Assembly: GCA_964017195.1 (NCBI GenBank) | Contig: OZ024892.1 | Location: forward strand, 18,078,704 to 18,142,703 | Source of the DNA: Siderastrea radians | Taxonomy: Eukaryota; Cnidaria; Anthozoa; Scleractinia; Rhizangiidae | Direction: 5' to 3' | DNA length: 64,000 nt | Shown: positions 33,601-45,803 of the stretch, in pieces | Layout of the letters: each line of letters begins with the position of its first letter | Position numbering within the stretch: the first letter of the stretch is position 1 | The notes under the pieces: generated by a model | What the model was told of the DNA's origin: nothing | The model's input: the letters and a program-made list of their open reading frames with translations, nothing else | The model's database searches: none | Program-made: the position numbers and the translations under genes

Positions 33601-36600
33601 CGGTTCAAATGACTAACCAGTTCGGATGGCCCAACCATATCAAATGACCCAACAGGTTCAAATGACCCAACCATATCACCTGACCGAACAGGTTTAAATG
33701 ACCCAACCGGTTAAGGGGCCCAACCATATCAAAAGACTCAACAAGTTCAAATGGCCCAACCATATCGAATAAGCCAACCAGCTCAAATAAGCCAACCATA
33801 TCAAATGAGCCAACCAGATCAAATGACCCAACCATATTAAATAATCCAATTGGTTTAAATGGCAAAATCATATGAAATCAAATGAGCCAACCTGTTCAAA
33901 TGACCCAACAATATCAAATGACTCAGCTGGTTAAAGTTGCCCAACCATATCAAATGACCCAACCTGTTCAAATGGCCCAGACATATTAAATGAGCCAACC
34001 GAATCAAATGACGCAGCCATATCAAATGAGCCACCCAATTGAAATGACCCAACCATATCAAATGAGCCAACCAAATCAAATGAATCATCTCGGTCATTTG
34101 GTTCAAATGGCTCAAAAGGATGCATTGACCCAACTGGGTCATGATCATGGTCCATGGGTTGACACATGTAACCGGCTCAATTGACTTAATCACATCAAAT
34201 ACCCAACCGGATCAAATGGCCTAACCATATCGAATGACCCAACTGGTTCAAATGGCCAAACCATATCAAATGGGCCAACCAGATCAAATGAGCCAGTCAT
34301 ATCATATAAGCCAACCAGATCAAATGGGCCAACCGGTTAAAATGGCCCAACAATATCAAATGACCCAACAGGTTCAAATGTCCCAACCAGTTCAAATGGC
34401 CCAACCATATCAAATGAGCCAACGACTCAAATAAGCCAATCATATCAAATAAACCAACCAGATCAAATGACCACACCATATCAAATCACACAACCATATG
34501 AAATGACGCAACTGCTTCAAATGACCCAACCAGTTCAAATGGCTCAACCATATCAAATAATCCAAGCCGTTCAAATGACGCAACCAGTTCAAATGGCCCA
34601 ACCATATGAAATGACCCAACAGGTCCAAATGACCCAACCACATCACATGACCCAACAGGGGCCCAACCATATCAAATGACTTAACCGGTTCAGATGGCCC
34701 AACAATATCGAATGAGCCAACCAGCTCAAATATGACCCAACAATATCAAATGACTCAGTTGGTTAAAATGGCCCAAACATATCCAATGACCCAACCTGTT
34801 CAAATGGCCCAGGCATATTAAATGAGCCAACCGAATCAAATGACGCAGCCATATCCAATAAGCCATTCAATTGAAATGACCTAACCATATCAAATGAGCC
34901 AACCAAATCAAATGAATCATCTCGGTCATCTGGTTCAAAGGGCTCAAAAGGATGCATTGTCCCAACTGGTTATTGATCAAGGTCCATGCGCTGACCCATG
35001 CAACTGGCTCAATTGACCCTATAAAATGAGGAAACCGGTTTAAATGGCCCAACCATATCAAATGGCCCAACTGGTTCAAATGGACCACTCATATCAAGTG
35101 AGCCAACTGGTTCAAATGGCCCACACTATATCAAATGATCCAACTGGATCAAATGGTCCAACCAGATTAAATGCAGCAACCAGTTCAAATGTTCCAACCA
35201 TATCAAATGACCCAATTAGTTCAAATCGCCCAACCATATCAAATGACTCAACTGGTTCAAATGGCCCAGCCATATCAAATGACCCAACTGGTTCAAATGC
35301 CCCAACCATGTCAAATGACCAACTCGGTTTAAATGACAAAACCGGTTTAAATGACCCCACCAGATCAGATTTCTCAACCTGTTTAAATAGCCTTACCATA
35401 TCAAATGACCAAATTATTTCAAATGGCCCAACCATATCAAAATACCCAACAGGTTGAAATAACCCTACAAGTTCAAATGGCCCAACCATACAAAATAAGG
35501 CAACCGGCTCAAATAAGCCAATCATATCAAATAAACTCACCAGATCAAATGAACCAACCATTTCAAATGACCCAACCATATCAAATGAGCCAATCGGTTC
35601 AAAAGGCCCAACCATATAAAATGACCCAACCAGTTCAAATGAGCCAAGAGGTTAAAATGACCCAAACACATCAAATGAGCCAACTGGTTCAAATGGCCCA
35701 ACCATATCAAATGACTCAACCAGTTCAAATAACCCAACCATATCAAATGAGCCAAACGGCTCAAATAAGCCAGTCATATCAAATAAGCCAACCAGATCAA
35801 ATTATCCAACCAGATGAAATGGGTCAACCGGTTAAAATGGCCCCACAATATCAAATGACCCAACCAGTTCAAATGGCCCAACGATATCAAATGACCCAAC
35901 AGGTTCAAATGTCCCAACCAGTTCAAATGGCTCAACCATATCAAATAACCCAAACGGTTCATATGACTAACCAGTTCGGATGGCCCAACCATATCAAATG
36001 ACCCAACAGGTTCAAATGAACCCAACCATATCACCTGACCGAACAGGTTTAAATGACCCAACCGGTTAAGGGGCCCAACCATATCAAAAGACTCAACAAG
36101 TTCAAATGGCCCAACCATATCGAATAAGCCAACCAGCTCAAATAAGCCAACCATATCAAATGAGCCAACCAGATCAAATGACCCAACCATATTAAATAAT
36201 CCAATTGGTTTAAATGGCAAAATCATATGAAATCAAATGAGCCAACCTGTTCAAATGACCCAACAATATCAAATGACTCAGCTGGTTAAAGTTGCCCAAC
36301 CATATCAAATGACCCAACCTGTTCAAATGGCCCAGACATATTAAATGAGCCAACCGAATCAAATGACGCAGCCATATCAAATGAGCCACCCAATAGAAAT
36401 GACCCAACCATATCAAATGAGCCAACCAAATCAAATGAATCATCTCGGTCATTTGGTTCAAATGGCTCAAAAGGATGCATTGACCCAACTGGGTCATGAT
36501 CATGGTCCATGGGTTGACACATGTAACCGGCTCAATTGACTTAATCACATCAAATACCCAACCGGATCAAATGGCCTAACCATATGGAATGACCCAACTG

Positions 36601-37372
36601 GTTCAAATGGCCAAACCATATCAAATGGGCCAACCAGATCAAATGACCCAACTGGTTCAAATCGCCCAACCATATGAAATAAGCAAACCGGTTTAAATGG
36701 CCCAACCATATCAAATGACCCAACCGGTTCAAATTACCCAAGCAGTTCAAATGGCCCAACCAGTTCAAATGGACGAATCATATCAAGTGAGCCAACTGGT
36801 TCAAATGGCCCACACCATATCAAATGACCCAACTGGATCAAATGATCCAACCAGATCAAATTGGGCAACCGGTTCAAATGGCCCAACCATATCAAATGAC
36901 CCAATTAGTTCAAATAGCCCAACCATATCAAATGACTCAACTGGTTCAAATGGCCCAACCATATCAAATGACCCAACTGGTTCAAATGCCCCAACCACGT
37001 CAAATGAGCAAACCGGCTTAAATGACAAAACCGGTTTAAATGTCCCAACCAGTTCAGATTTCTCAACCTGTTTAAATGGTCTTACCATATCAAATGACCA
37101 AACCATTTCAAATGGCCCAACGATATCAATTTACCCAACAGGTTGAAATAACCCAACCAGTTCAAATGGCCCAACCATACCAAATAAGTCAACCGGCTCA
37201 AATAAGCCAATCATATCAAATAAGCTCACCAGATCAAATGAACCAACCATTTCAAATGTCCCAACCATATCACATGAGCCAATCGGTTCAAATGGCCCAA
37301 CCATATAAAATGACCCAACCAGTTGAAATGAGCCAAGAGGTTAAAATGACCGAAACACATCAAATTAGCCAA
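27640..37372. repeat. 18-bp satellite, longest uninterrupted block
   Basis: About 9.7 kb of the 18/36-bp satellite with six anchor segments (near 28912, 31481, 32618, 34081, 34915 and 36437). Its left edge follows short AAATTTAAATG-type DNA and its right edge is cut by the TIR element at 37373. It contains a young internal tandem duplication (32000-36645). All long frames on both strands are satellite translations. Confidence 0.95.
32000..36645. repeat. Young ~2.3-kb tandem duplication within the satellite
   Basis: About 32000-34290 and 34290-36645 are nearly identical and share rare variants: GTCATATCATATAAGCC at the start, TATTGATCA in the first anchor, GACACATGTAACC in the second. The second copy is about 60 bp longer. 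Shared private variants show that the whole multi-kilobase unit was copied recently. Confidence 0.85.
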
Positions 37373-38395
37373 GGTAATTTGGAAAACACGGAATGCCGGA
37401 ATGCCGGAATTCCCGGAATCCCGGAATCCTCGGAATAACTACAAAAACTACGAATTAAAAAATAAATTCATAAAATTAAATTAAATTCATGACAGTTCCA
37501 AGTGTTGGCGCCTAGGACGTGCGCAAGATTATTACCATGCAACCATGACCTGCACTAAATACCGAAATCCTGGTTTTAAAAGAGAATTGCACCTTACAGG
37601 CGTTGCTGGAAGGTTGGAAGGCGGACTTGTTCTTACAAATGAACTGTGGCGGGAGCTTTGGGAAAGGTTTGGGCAAGCAATATTTTACTAGTTTTTGAGC
37701 ATCATCAAACCAAACAAAATTGAAAACCCACAGTGAAATATACAGCGTGACAATACAACCTCTTAGGACGAGTTGTTTTATTTCCTAACGAAACAATAGA
37801 CAAATGACCCAAACAATGTCGCTATCCCTAAAAACAACAGTGGATGTGATTTCAAAGGTCAATCAAAATAGAGGGTTCTGAAAGCTTCGTGACCACTTGA
37901 GGCACAGATGGTATTGTTAAAAAGAGTAATTTTTGTCCACGTTTACTGTTTTTGTGTATTGTACAAATCCGTTGCCGCTGACAGCTGTGAAATAACAAAA
38001 AAACTTGCCAATCTTTTGACCAGTTTTAAGTCCAAGGAACAAAAGCTATTTTTAAAGCAAAATAATGAAAGGAGACGGGGCATTTGTTCAATATTTTTAT
38101 TGGATTCCGAGGATTCCTGCCACGGGATATCAAATAAGAAGGGCGTTTATTCAATATAACCTCGCTGCATTTTTTAAAAAAATTTATGTTCTCTGGCTGG
38201 GGCCAGAACATGAACAAAGGTCCCCCCCCCATGCGCCGTTAATTAATTTTAAATATTTATTTCATTTTCCTTTATCTTTTTAAATCCAATATGGATTTTT
38301 TTTAATTTTTAATTTCTGTAGTTATTCCGAGGATTCCGGGATTCCGGGGATTCCGGGATTCCGGCATTCCGGCATTCTGTGTTTTCCAAATTACC
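37373..38395. mobile_element. TIR element with CGGAAT-rich ends, complete copy
   Basis: A 1023-bp element with inverted ends of roughly 75-100 bp beginning GGTAATTTGGAAAACAC and continuing with repeated CCGGAAT/CGGAATCC units. It lies inside satellite, flanked by AATTAGCCAA (37363-37372) and AATGAGCCAA (38396-38405), a 9-10-bp target duplication with one substitution. No transposase frame is present. Long inverted ends with a 9-10-bp duplication suggest a Mutator-like non-autonomous element; that assignment is inference. Confidence 0.8.
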
Positions 38396-40256
38396 AATGA
38401 GCCAACTGGTTCAAATGGCCCAACCATATAAAATGACTCAACCAGTTCAAATAACCCAACCATATCAAATGAGCCAAGCGGCTCAAATAAGCCAATTCAG
38501 ATCAAATAAACCAACCAGATAAAATGACCCATCGATATCAAATGACCCAACAGGTTCAATAACCCAACCATATCAAATGAGCCAACCGGCTCAAATTAGC
38601 CTGTCATATCAAATAAGCCAACCAGGTCAAATGATCAAACTAGGTGAAATGGGCCAACCGGTCAAAATGGCCCAACAATATCAAATGACCCAACCAGTTC
38701 AAATGGCCCAACGATATCAAATGACCCAACAGGTTCAAATGTCCCAACCAGTTCAAATGGCCCAACCATATCAAATGAGCCAACCGACTCAAATAATGCC
38801 AATCATATCAAATAAACCAACCAGATCAAATGACCCAACCATATCAAATCACACAACCATATCAAATGACGCAACAGGTTCAAATGACCCAACCAGTACA
38901 AATGGCTCAACCATATCAAATAACCCAAGCGGTTCAAATGACCCGACCATATCACATGACCCAACACGTTTAAATGACCCAATCAGTTCAAGGGGCCCAA
39001 CCATATCAATTGACTAAACCGGTTCAAATGGCCCAACCATATCGAATGAGCCAACCATATCAAATGAGCCAACCAGATCAAATGACCCAACCATATCAAA
39101 TAATCCAGTTGCTTTAAATGGCAAAACCATATCAAATCAAATGAGCCAACTGGTTCAAATGACCCAACCATATCACATGACCCAACACGTTTAAATGAGC
39201 CAATCAGTTCAAGGCGCCCAACCCTATGAAATGACTAAACCGGTTCAAATGGCCCAATCATATCGAATGAGCCAACCATATCAAATGAGCCAACCAGATC
39301 AAATGACCCAACCATATCAAATAATCCAGTTGCCTTAAATGGCAAAACCATATCAAATCAAATGAGCCAACTGGTTCAAATGGCCCAATCATTGAAATGA
39401 GCCAAGCGGCTCAAATGACCCAACAGTATCAAATGATTCAGCTGGTTAAAATGGCCCAACCATCTCAAATGATCCAACCGGTTCAAATGGCCCAGACATA
39501 TTAAATGAGCCAACCGAATCAAATGACGTAGCCATATCAAATGAGCCACCCAATTGAAATTACCCAACCATATCAAATGAGCCAACCAAATCAAAGGAAT
39601 CATCTCGGTCATCTCGTCCAAGTGGCTCAAAAGGATGCATTGACCCAACTGATTCATGATCATGGTCCATGGGTTGACCCATGCAACCGGCTCAATTGAC
39701 TTAATCACATCAAATACCCAACCGGATCAAATGGCCTAACCATATCAATTGACCCAACCGTATCAATTGACCCAACTGGTTCAAATGGCCAAACCATATC
39801 AAATGAGCAAATCGGTTTAATTGGCCCAACCATATCAAATGACCCAATCGGTTCAAATTACCCAACCAGTTCAAATGGCCCAACTGGTTCAAATGGCCCA
39901 ACCATATCAAATGAGCAAACCGGTTCAAATGGCCCAACCATATGGAATAAGCCAACCATATCAAATGAGCCAACCAGATCAAATGACCCAACCATAAGAA
40001 ATGACCCAACCGTTTCAGATGACCCAACCAGTTCAAATGAGCCAAGAGGTTAAAATGACACAAACATATCAAATGAGCCAACTGGTTCAAATGGCCCAAC
40101 CATATCAAATGACTCAACCAGTTCAAATGGCCCAACCATATCAAATGAGCCAAGCGGCTCAAATAAGCCAATTGAGATCAATAAGCCAACCAGATCAAAT
40201 GACCCATCCATATCAAATAATCCAATTGGTTTAAATGGCAAACCCATATCAAATCA
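38396..40256. repeat. 18-bp satellite, left of the LINE
   Basis: Matches 672-2534 with a nearly constant offset. One anchor segment lies near 39598. It is interrupted at 40256 by the LINE within the sequence AAACCCATATCAAATCA. Confidence 0.95.
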
Positions 40257-40336
40257 GGGAGCACGTGACCAGCATGGCGACGGTCGTTTAGTTTTTCGCT
40301 CCGGCAAGGTCTGGCTTTTTTTCCAGTTATTTTGAC

Positions 40337-41144
40337 ATGAACGCCAACAAACGCCTACGTGAAGGTAGCTCAAGTTCTAGCATGTCGGACATATCAGATT
40401 CCGAGCTCTCGCTTAAATGTATAATGGAAAAATTAGAGTCCATTCAACAGTCATTATACTCGAACTTTGCGGAAGCCATGAGTGAAATCAACAGCTTACG
40501 TGCAGACGTCAACGCCCAGCTTTCGATCCTAAAGAACAACACGGACGACTTAAAGACATCTCTAGATGCTGCCTGGATAGAAATAGAAGCATTAAAACAA
40601 CAAGATGAGCAAAATAAGGTTCAACTGACTCAACTGGAAACGGATAATGCACGCCTTCAAGCTGAAGTGTCTGCCGCCAAAGCTAGAGCGGTAAAACTGG
40701 AGAATTATACAAGACGAGAAAACATACGACTCCTTAATGTCCCAGAAAACGAAGACGAAAATTGCAAAGAAATTGTACGCGAGGTGATGGCCGCGGTCAA
40801 AATGGTGGGCGCGAACACGGTCGAGTTCCATGCAGTTCACCGTACTGGTAAACAAAGAGATGATGGAAAGCCTCGTTAACCGCGAAACAAGAAATGAGTT
40901 CTGGAATAGACGAAAGGAGCTTGCTAACTCTCCGAATTATCAAAATGTTGTCGTGGTACCTGACTACGCGTATGAGACCGCAAAGGAGCAGAAGAAATTG
41001 TCAAATGCCTTACGAAACGCCAGAAAGAAGAACCTTACTCCAGCATATATCAAGAACGGAGGGCTATTTGTTCAAGGAAACTCATATCGAGCGGATAATA
41101 TTCCGGACTATTTGAAAAATGAAGCTGCTTCAATGGACGAGTAA
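40337..41144 (+). pseudogene. LINE ORF1, frameshifted
   Basis: ORF1 starts at the ATG at 40337. The first part has a coiled coil (about residues 20-120), then an RRM-like segment (RRENIRLLNVPENEDENC ... VEFHAVHRTGK). That frame stops at 40877-40879. The next frame then continues the family's C-terminal domain (VNRETRNEFWNRRKELANSP onward) to 41144. The residues expected between KPR and VNRET are missing, so a short deletion shifted the frame near 40876. ORF1 proteins of this class bind LINE RNA as trimers; this copy cannot make a complete one. Confidence 0.88.
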
Positions 41145-41414
41145 TTTATATCCTTTGCACTTATTAATAAATTGCTACCCATATGCTATACAAGTTGGTT
41201 ATTTACTCCTTATGATAAAGTACAGCCAACCAATGGCCGAGTGAAACCTATCGCCGATAGATACATCTAGATTTAATGTGCCCTAAGTATGAAATTTTAG
41301 CTAATGTTAATTTTTGTTTACCTTTTTTGTCGCTAAGTTATGTTGATATTTGTTGGCGTTTTTCTTTATGTTACGATGCCGCACTCCCGATCCGTTGTCA
41401 ATATATTTTGAAAT

Positions 41415-44400
41415 ATGTCTATAAATTCGTCGAATATTTCCAAAGTAGATAAATTAGAAATATGTTCCTTGAATGTCAGGGGACTATCTTATGATGTAAA
41501 GAGAAGAGAAACTTTTAACTGGCTAAGGAACAAAAAACACTCTGTTTACTTTCTGCAAGAAGTACACAGTTCAAGCGAAACGGAAAAACTCTGGTTAGCT
41601 GAATGGGGTTATATTGGTCTATTCAGCAGTCTTTCAAGTTCTACAGCAGGGGTTTGCATCTTGTTTAATAATAATTTTGCTTTTGAGATACTAAAATATT
41701 ACTCAGATCCCGAGGGAAGATTTATCACAGTCGACATCAAAACACAAGACAAAATTATAACTCTACAGAATATTTATGCACCGAATAATGATGATCGCGA
41801 TTTTTTTAAAAACGTCTTTAACAACCTGTCCACCTTCGAATGTGAACACATAGTGTTAGGAGGAGACTTTAATCTAGTACAAAACATTCCAAAAGACAAG
41901 AAGGGAGGGAACCAAACCACTCACTTTAAATCACTAGACGAAATCGAAATGCTTAAAGAAAATATGGATCTGACTGACATTTGGCGCGATCTACACCCAA
42001 GTACACAGCGTTTTACGTGGAGAAGAAATAAGCCAGAAATCCACTGTCGATTAGACTTTTTCTTAATCAGCTCAAGCTTATCGACCGATGCACTTGAGGC
42101 GAATATTCTACCGGGCTTTAAAACCGATCACTCTCTAATCACTTTATCTCTTGCCACAAAAACAAACCCCAGAGGGCCAGGTTTCTGGAAGTTGAATAGC
42201 CACCTTTTAAAGGATCTTGAATATATTAACCTTATCAAAGAAACCATAAATGAAGTGTCCAATGATTACAAAGAGGACGAGACAGTAGACGCAATACTTT
42301 TATGGGATGTGATGAAAATGCAAATCAGAGCAAACTCAATTAAATATGCAAAACAACAAAAAGCAAAACAAAAACAAACTGAGAAAACCCTGGAGACTGA
42401 AATTTTAAAGCTAGAACTAAAGCTGGAAGATAACATTTCCGATGATGAGAAGTGTGAAATTCGTACGAAACTGGAGATTAAGAAATAAAACCTTGAGCAA
42501 GTGATCAGCTTTAAAACCCAAGGTTCTATTATTAGGTTCAGAACACGTTGGTACAATGAAGGGGAAAAAAATACAAAGTATTTCTTCGGTTTGGAAAAAA
42601 GGCATTATAATAGTAAAACAATAAGAAATTTGAAAATCGATGATAACACCGTCCTAAATACAGATCAAGAAATTCTGAATGAAGCGAGATGCTTTTATCA
42701 GACACTTTACACTTCAAACAATTGCTCTCCACAAGAAATTACTGGTGAAGACCTATTCTTTCAACAAAACAATCAGTGTAAAATAAGTGACGACGAAAGA
42801 AAACTTTGTGAAGGTTTGTTAACGGCTGCAGAATGTCTGGAAAGTCTAAAAACTATGGAATCAAACAAGACACCTGGAACGGATGGAATTCCAGCTGAAT
42901 TTTATAAAATCTTTTGGAATGATATTAAGTCCTTTTTACTCGCCTCCATTAACGCTTCCTATGCGAAAGGCCTCCTTTCTATATCACAACGGAGGGGATT
43001 AATAACTTTAATTCCAAAAAAAGATAAATCTCTGTGCTATATTAAGAACTGGAGACCTATCTCGCTTTTGAACTGTGATTACAAAATCGCTGCAAAATCA
43101 ATCGCTAGTAGAATAAAAAGAGTCTTGCCTTCGGTGATAAATAGCGATCAAACAGGCTTCCAAAAAAATAGGTTAATTGGCAAAAATATCAGACTGCTAA
43201 ATAGTATCTTGAGCTATACAGACATCGAGAAACTCCCAGGACTTCTTCTCTTTATTGACTTTGAGAAAGCTTTTGAAACTCTTGAATGGACCTTTGTTGA
43301 AAAAACTCTAAAATATTACAGTTTCGGAAATTCTCTTATTTCTTGGATCAAACTCTTTTATACTGATATCAGTAGCAGCATACAAAACAACGGTTGGACA
43401 ACCAATTTCTTTAATTTAAGTAGAGGAGTGCGTCAAGGCTGCCCCCTGTCCCCGTATCTGTTTATTTTGTGTGCTGAAATTCTGGGGGCGGCAATAAGAC
43501 GGGATAAACTAATCTATGGTATTAAAATCTTGGACAAAGAGTGTAAAGTCAGCCAATATGCTGATGATACTACGCTCATATTGGACGGCACAAAGCCCTC
43601 AATAGAAAGATCTTTCCTGCTACTTGACATATTTGCCAAATTGTCAGGCCTAAAGGTTAATTATGAGAAAACAGAGGCACTCTGGATCGGATCCTTTAAA
43701 AACCGAACGGATAAGCTAGCAGTAAAACAAAACATTAAGTGGACTTTTCGGAAGGTTAAATCCCTTGGAGTATGGTTTTCAACTAGTGTGGAAGAAGCTG
43801 CCATGCTAAATTACCAGGAAAAAAAAGAAAAAATCTCTAAAATCCTAAATTGCTGGCAGGTAAGAAGATTAACTTTGTTAGGGAAAATAACTGTCATAAA
43901 AAGTTTAGCTGCATCTCAGCTTGTCTATATCATGTCACCTTTGCCGTCCTCGCAATCACATCTAAAAGAAATTCATCAAATTTTGTATAATTTTCTGTGG
44001 GATGGAAGAGGGGATAAAATCAAAAGGAGTGTGATGTTAAACGAATACAAAGATGGTGGTTTAAAAATGTTAGATATCCAATCCTTCAATTGCGCTTTGA
44101 AAGCTAAATGGGTACAGAAGTACCTTGATGACAGTAATCAAGCAAAATGGAAACTTTTTTTTGACTATTTTATTAAGGAACATGACGGTAAATTACTCCT
44201 GACTGGTAACTTAAACCAGGCTGATGTAGCCGGTTTAAATATTCAAGACACTTTTACTAAAGAGGTAATGGAAATTTGGTGAAGCCTAAATTACGAAGAA
44301 AACCTAACAGACTTTGGAAATACACCGATTTGGTATAATTCTCTTATAAGGATTGCAAACCAACCCATCTTTTATAGAAAATGGTCGCGTGTGGGAGTTA

Positions 44401-45205
44401 ACCAGGCCAAAGACATTTTAGACCATAAGTCGGACTTTTTAAAGTATGAGGATTTTGAATCTCGCTATAAAGTAAAGACCACTTTTCTAACGTACTATGG
44501 AGTTGTGTCCGCCACGGCAAAATTGAAAAAGTCTTTTCAAGATCAGGTTACGATGAATTCCAACCAACCCACTTGTGGCCAAAAGTTACTATCGGCTTCA
44601 AATATTTGCAAAGAAGCTTACAAATTAATCGTTAAAAGAATCTCTTCAACACCGGCCAATAGCCAGACAAAATGGATAACAGACTGCGGAAATTATGCAA
44701 ATTCGATAAAATGGGATAAGTCGTATAATCTGCCCTTTTACTGCACTAGAGAAACTAAACTTCAACTTTCCAATTTAAACTCCTTCACAGAAGAATTGCT
44801 ACTAACAATTACCTTTATAAAATAGGTATTTCTTTAACGGACTCCTGTACTTTCGGTGAACAAACCACAGAAACCCTGATCCACCTTTTTTGGGAATGTG
44901 AGTTTGTTCAAAAGTTTTGGCAAGATATACAATACTGGTTGATACAGCATCAGGTTAAGCCACAAGATTTCTCTCTGAACCTACCCATCTGTCTGGGATT
45001 AGTTGACAATACTGAGGATATACTTTTACATCATGCACTTCTAATTGGCAGATATCACATTTACCCGTCGAAAATAAAGAAAACCCTGCCGAATTTACGG
45101 ATATTTTCGCAAACCTTCTTAAAGTGCCAGGGAATCGAAAAATGTTTTGCTTATAAGACGAACACTGTTAAGAAATATAACTCAAAATGGAACCGTTTCA
45201 AATGA
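41415..45205 (+). pseudogene. LINE ORF2 (endonuclease + reverse transcriptase), two stops and a frameshift
   Basis: The N-terminal AP-endonuclease domain shows LNVRGL, FLQEVH, NIYAPN, LGGDFN, RLDFFLIS and TDHSL. The RT domain shows TPGTDGIPAEFYK, GVRQGCPLSPYLF and the active site QYADDTT (YADD at 43557-43568). A C-terminal segment, ETLIHLFWECEF, corresponds to the Cys/His motif of L1-type LINEs, with an upstream Cys replaced (CTFG). The frame is broken by TAA at 42486-42488, TGA at 44280-44282 and a frameshift near 44763. The reading frame is the same on both sides of each stop, so these are point mutations. The copy is inactive. Confidence 0.92.
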
Positions 45206-45803
45206 ACTGTGACTTCGATCTACCTGTTTGTTAAGATAGTCCTCCATTGTATTTCAATCTTTGTTTTAACTCCACTCTTCTTCCAAAACCTTCTCATTAG
45301 GATTGCGGCCTCGCTCCTCTTTTCAATTTCCTTTTTTCTTTTTTTTCTTTTTTTTTTCTTTTTTTCTTTGTCGTTACGTCCTGCTATTATCCTATACGTG
45401 TATATAATGTGTACTTTTTCTGTTATTATTATTAACAATAAAACAATAAAAAATATATTTATATATATATACACCTGTATACTGTACTAAGACAACAAAA
45501 TTATAGACGTATTGTAAGTTAAAAAAAATATTTTTCACTGTAAGTAGTACAAATATGGTATTATAAAAAGTATAAGTATCGTATTGTAAGTACCGTAGGT
45601 ACTGTATTGTAAGTAGTGTAAGTGTTGTAAATAGTATACAGTGTCGAATTTGTAAGAAGCGTAAGTATTGTATTGTGAGCAGCTTAGCATTTGTACAATA
45701 AGTAGTGAGTAGTGGACGTATCTTTTTGTTTTCGTATTTTTTGTAAGTGACGTCTTTTCGTGTGTTGCAAAAAAAAAATTATAAAAAAGAAAAGAAGAAA
45801 AAA
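45206..45803 (+). other. LINE 3' region with poly-A signals and a downstream GTAAGTA-rich tail
   Basis: It holds pyrimidine-rich TTTTCTTTTTTT runs (45325-45370), two AATAAA signals (45437-45442 and 45445-45450), then about 320 bp of degenerate GTATTGTAAGTAGT-type repeats before the final A-rich tail. The part after 45451 may be a 3' transduction or a longer native 3' UTR. Confidence 0.6.

Larger units (their letters stand above)
40257..45803 (+). mobile_element. L1/Tx1-type LINE, full length but decayed
   Basis: A two-ORF non-LTR retrotransposon. It is flanked by a 17-bp target duplication, AAACCCATATCAAATCA (40240-40256 and 45804-45820, part of the A-run ambiguous), and the same sequence occurs once, uninterrupted, at 2518-2534 in copy 1. 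The 5' leader is about 80 bp. It ends in an A-rich tail (45770-45803). The AATAAA signals at 45437-45450 lie 350 bp before the tail, so the last part may be read-through flank. Confidence 0.93.

Noticed and set aside
35405..36001. 198-aa plus-strand ORF of QMTQPVQMAQPY repeats
   Set aside because: Satellite translation, with no start context, splice signals or codon bias; the frame drifts between paralogous blocks.
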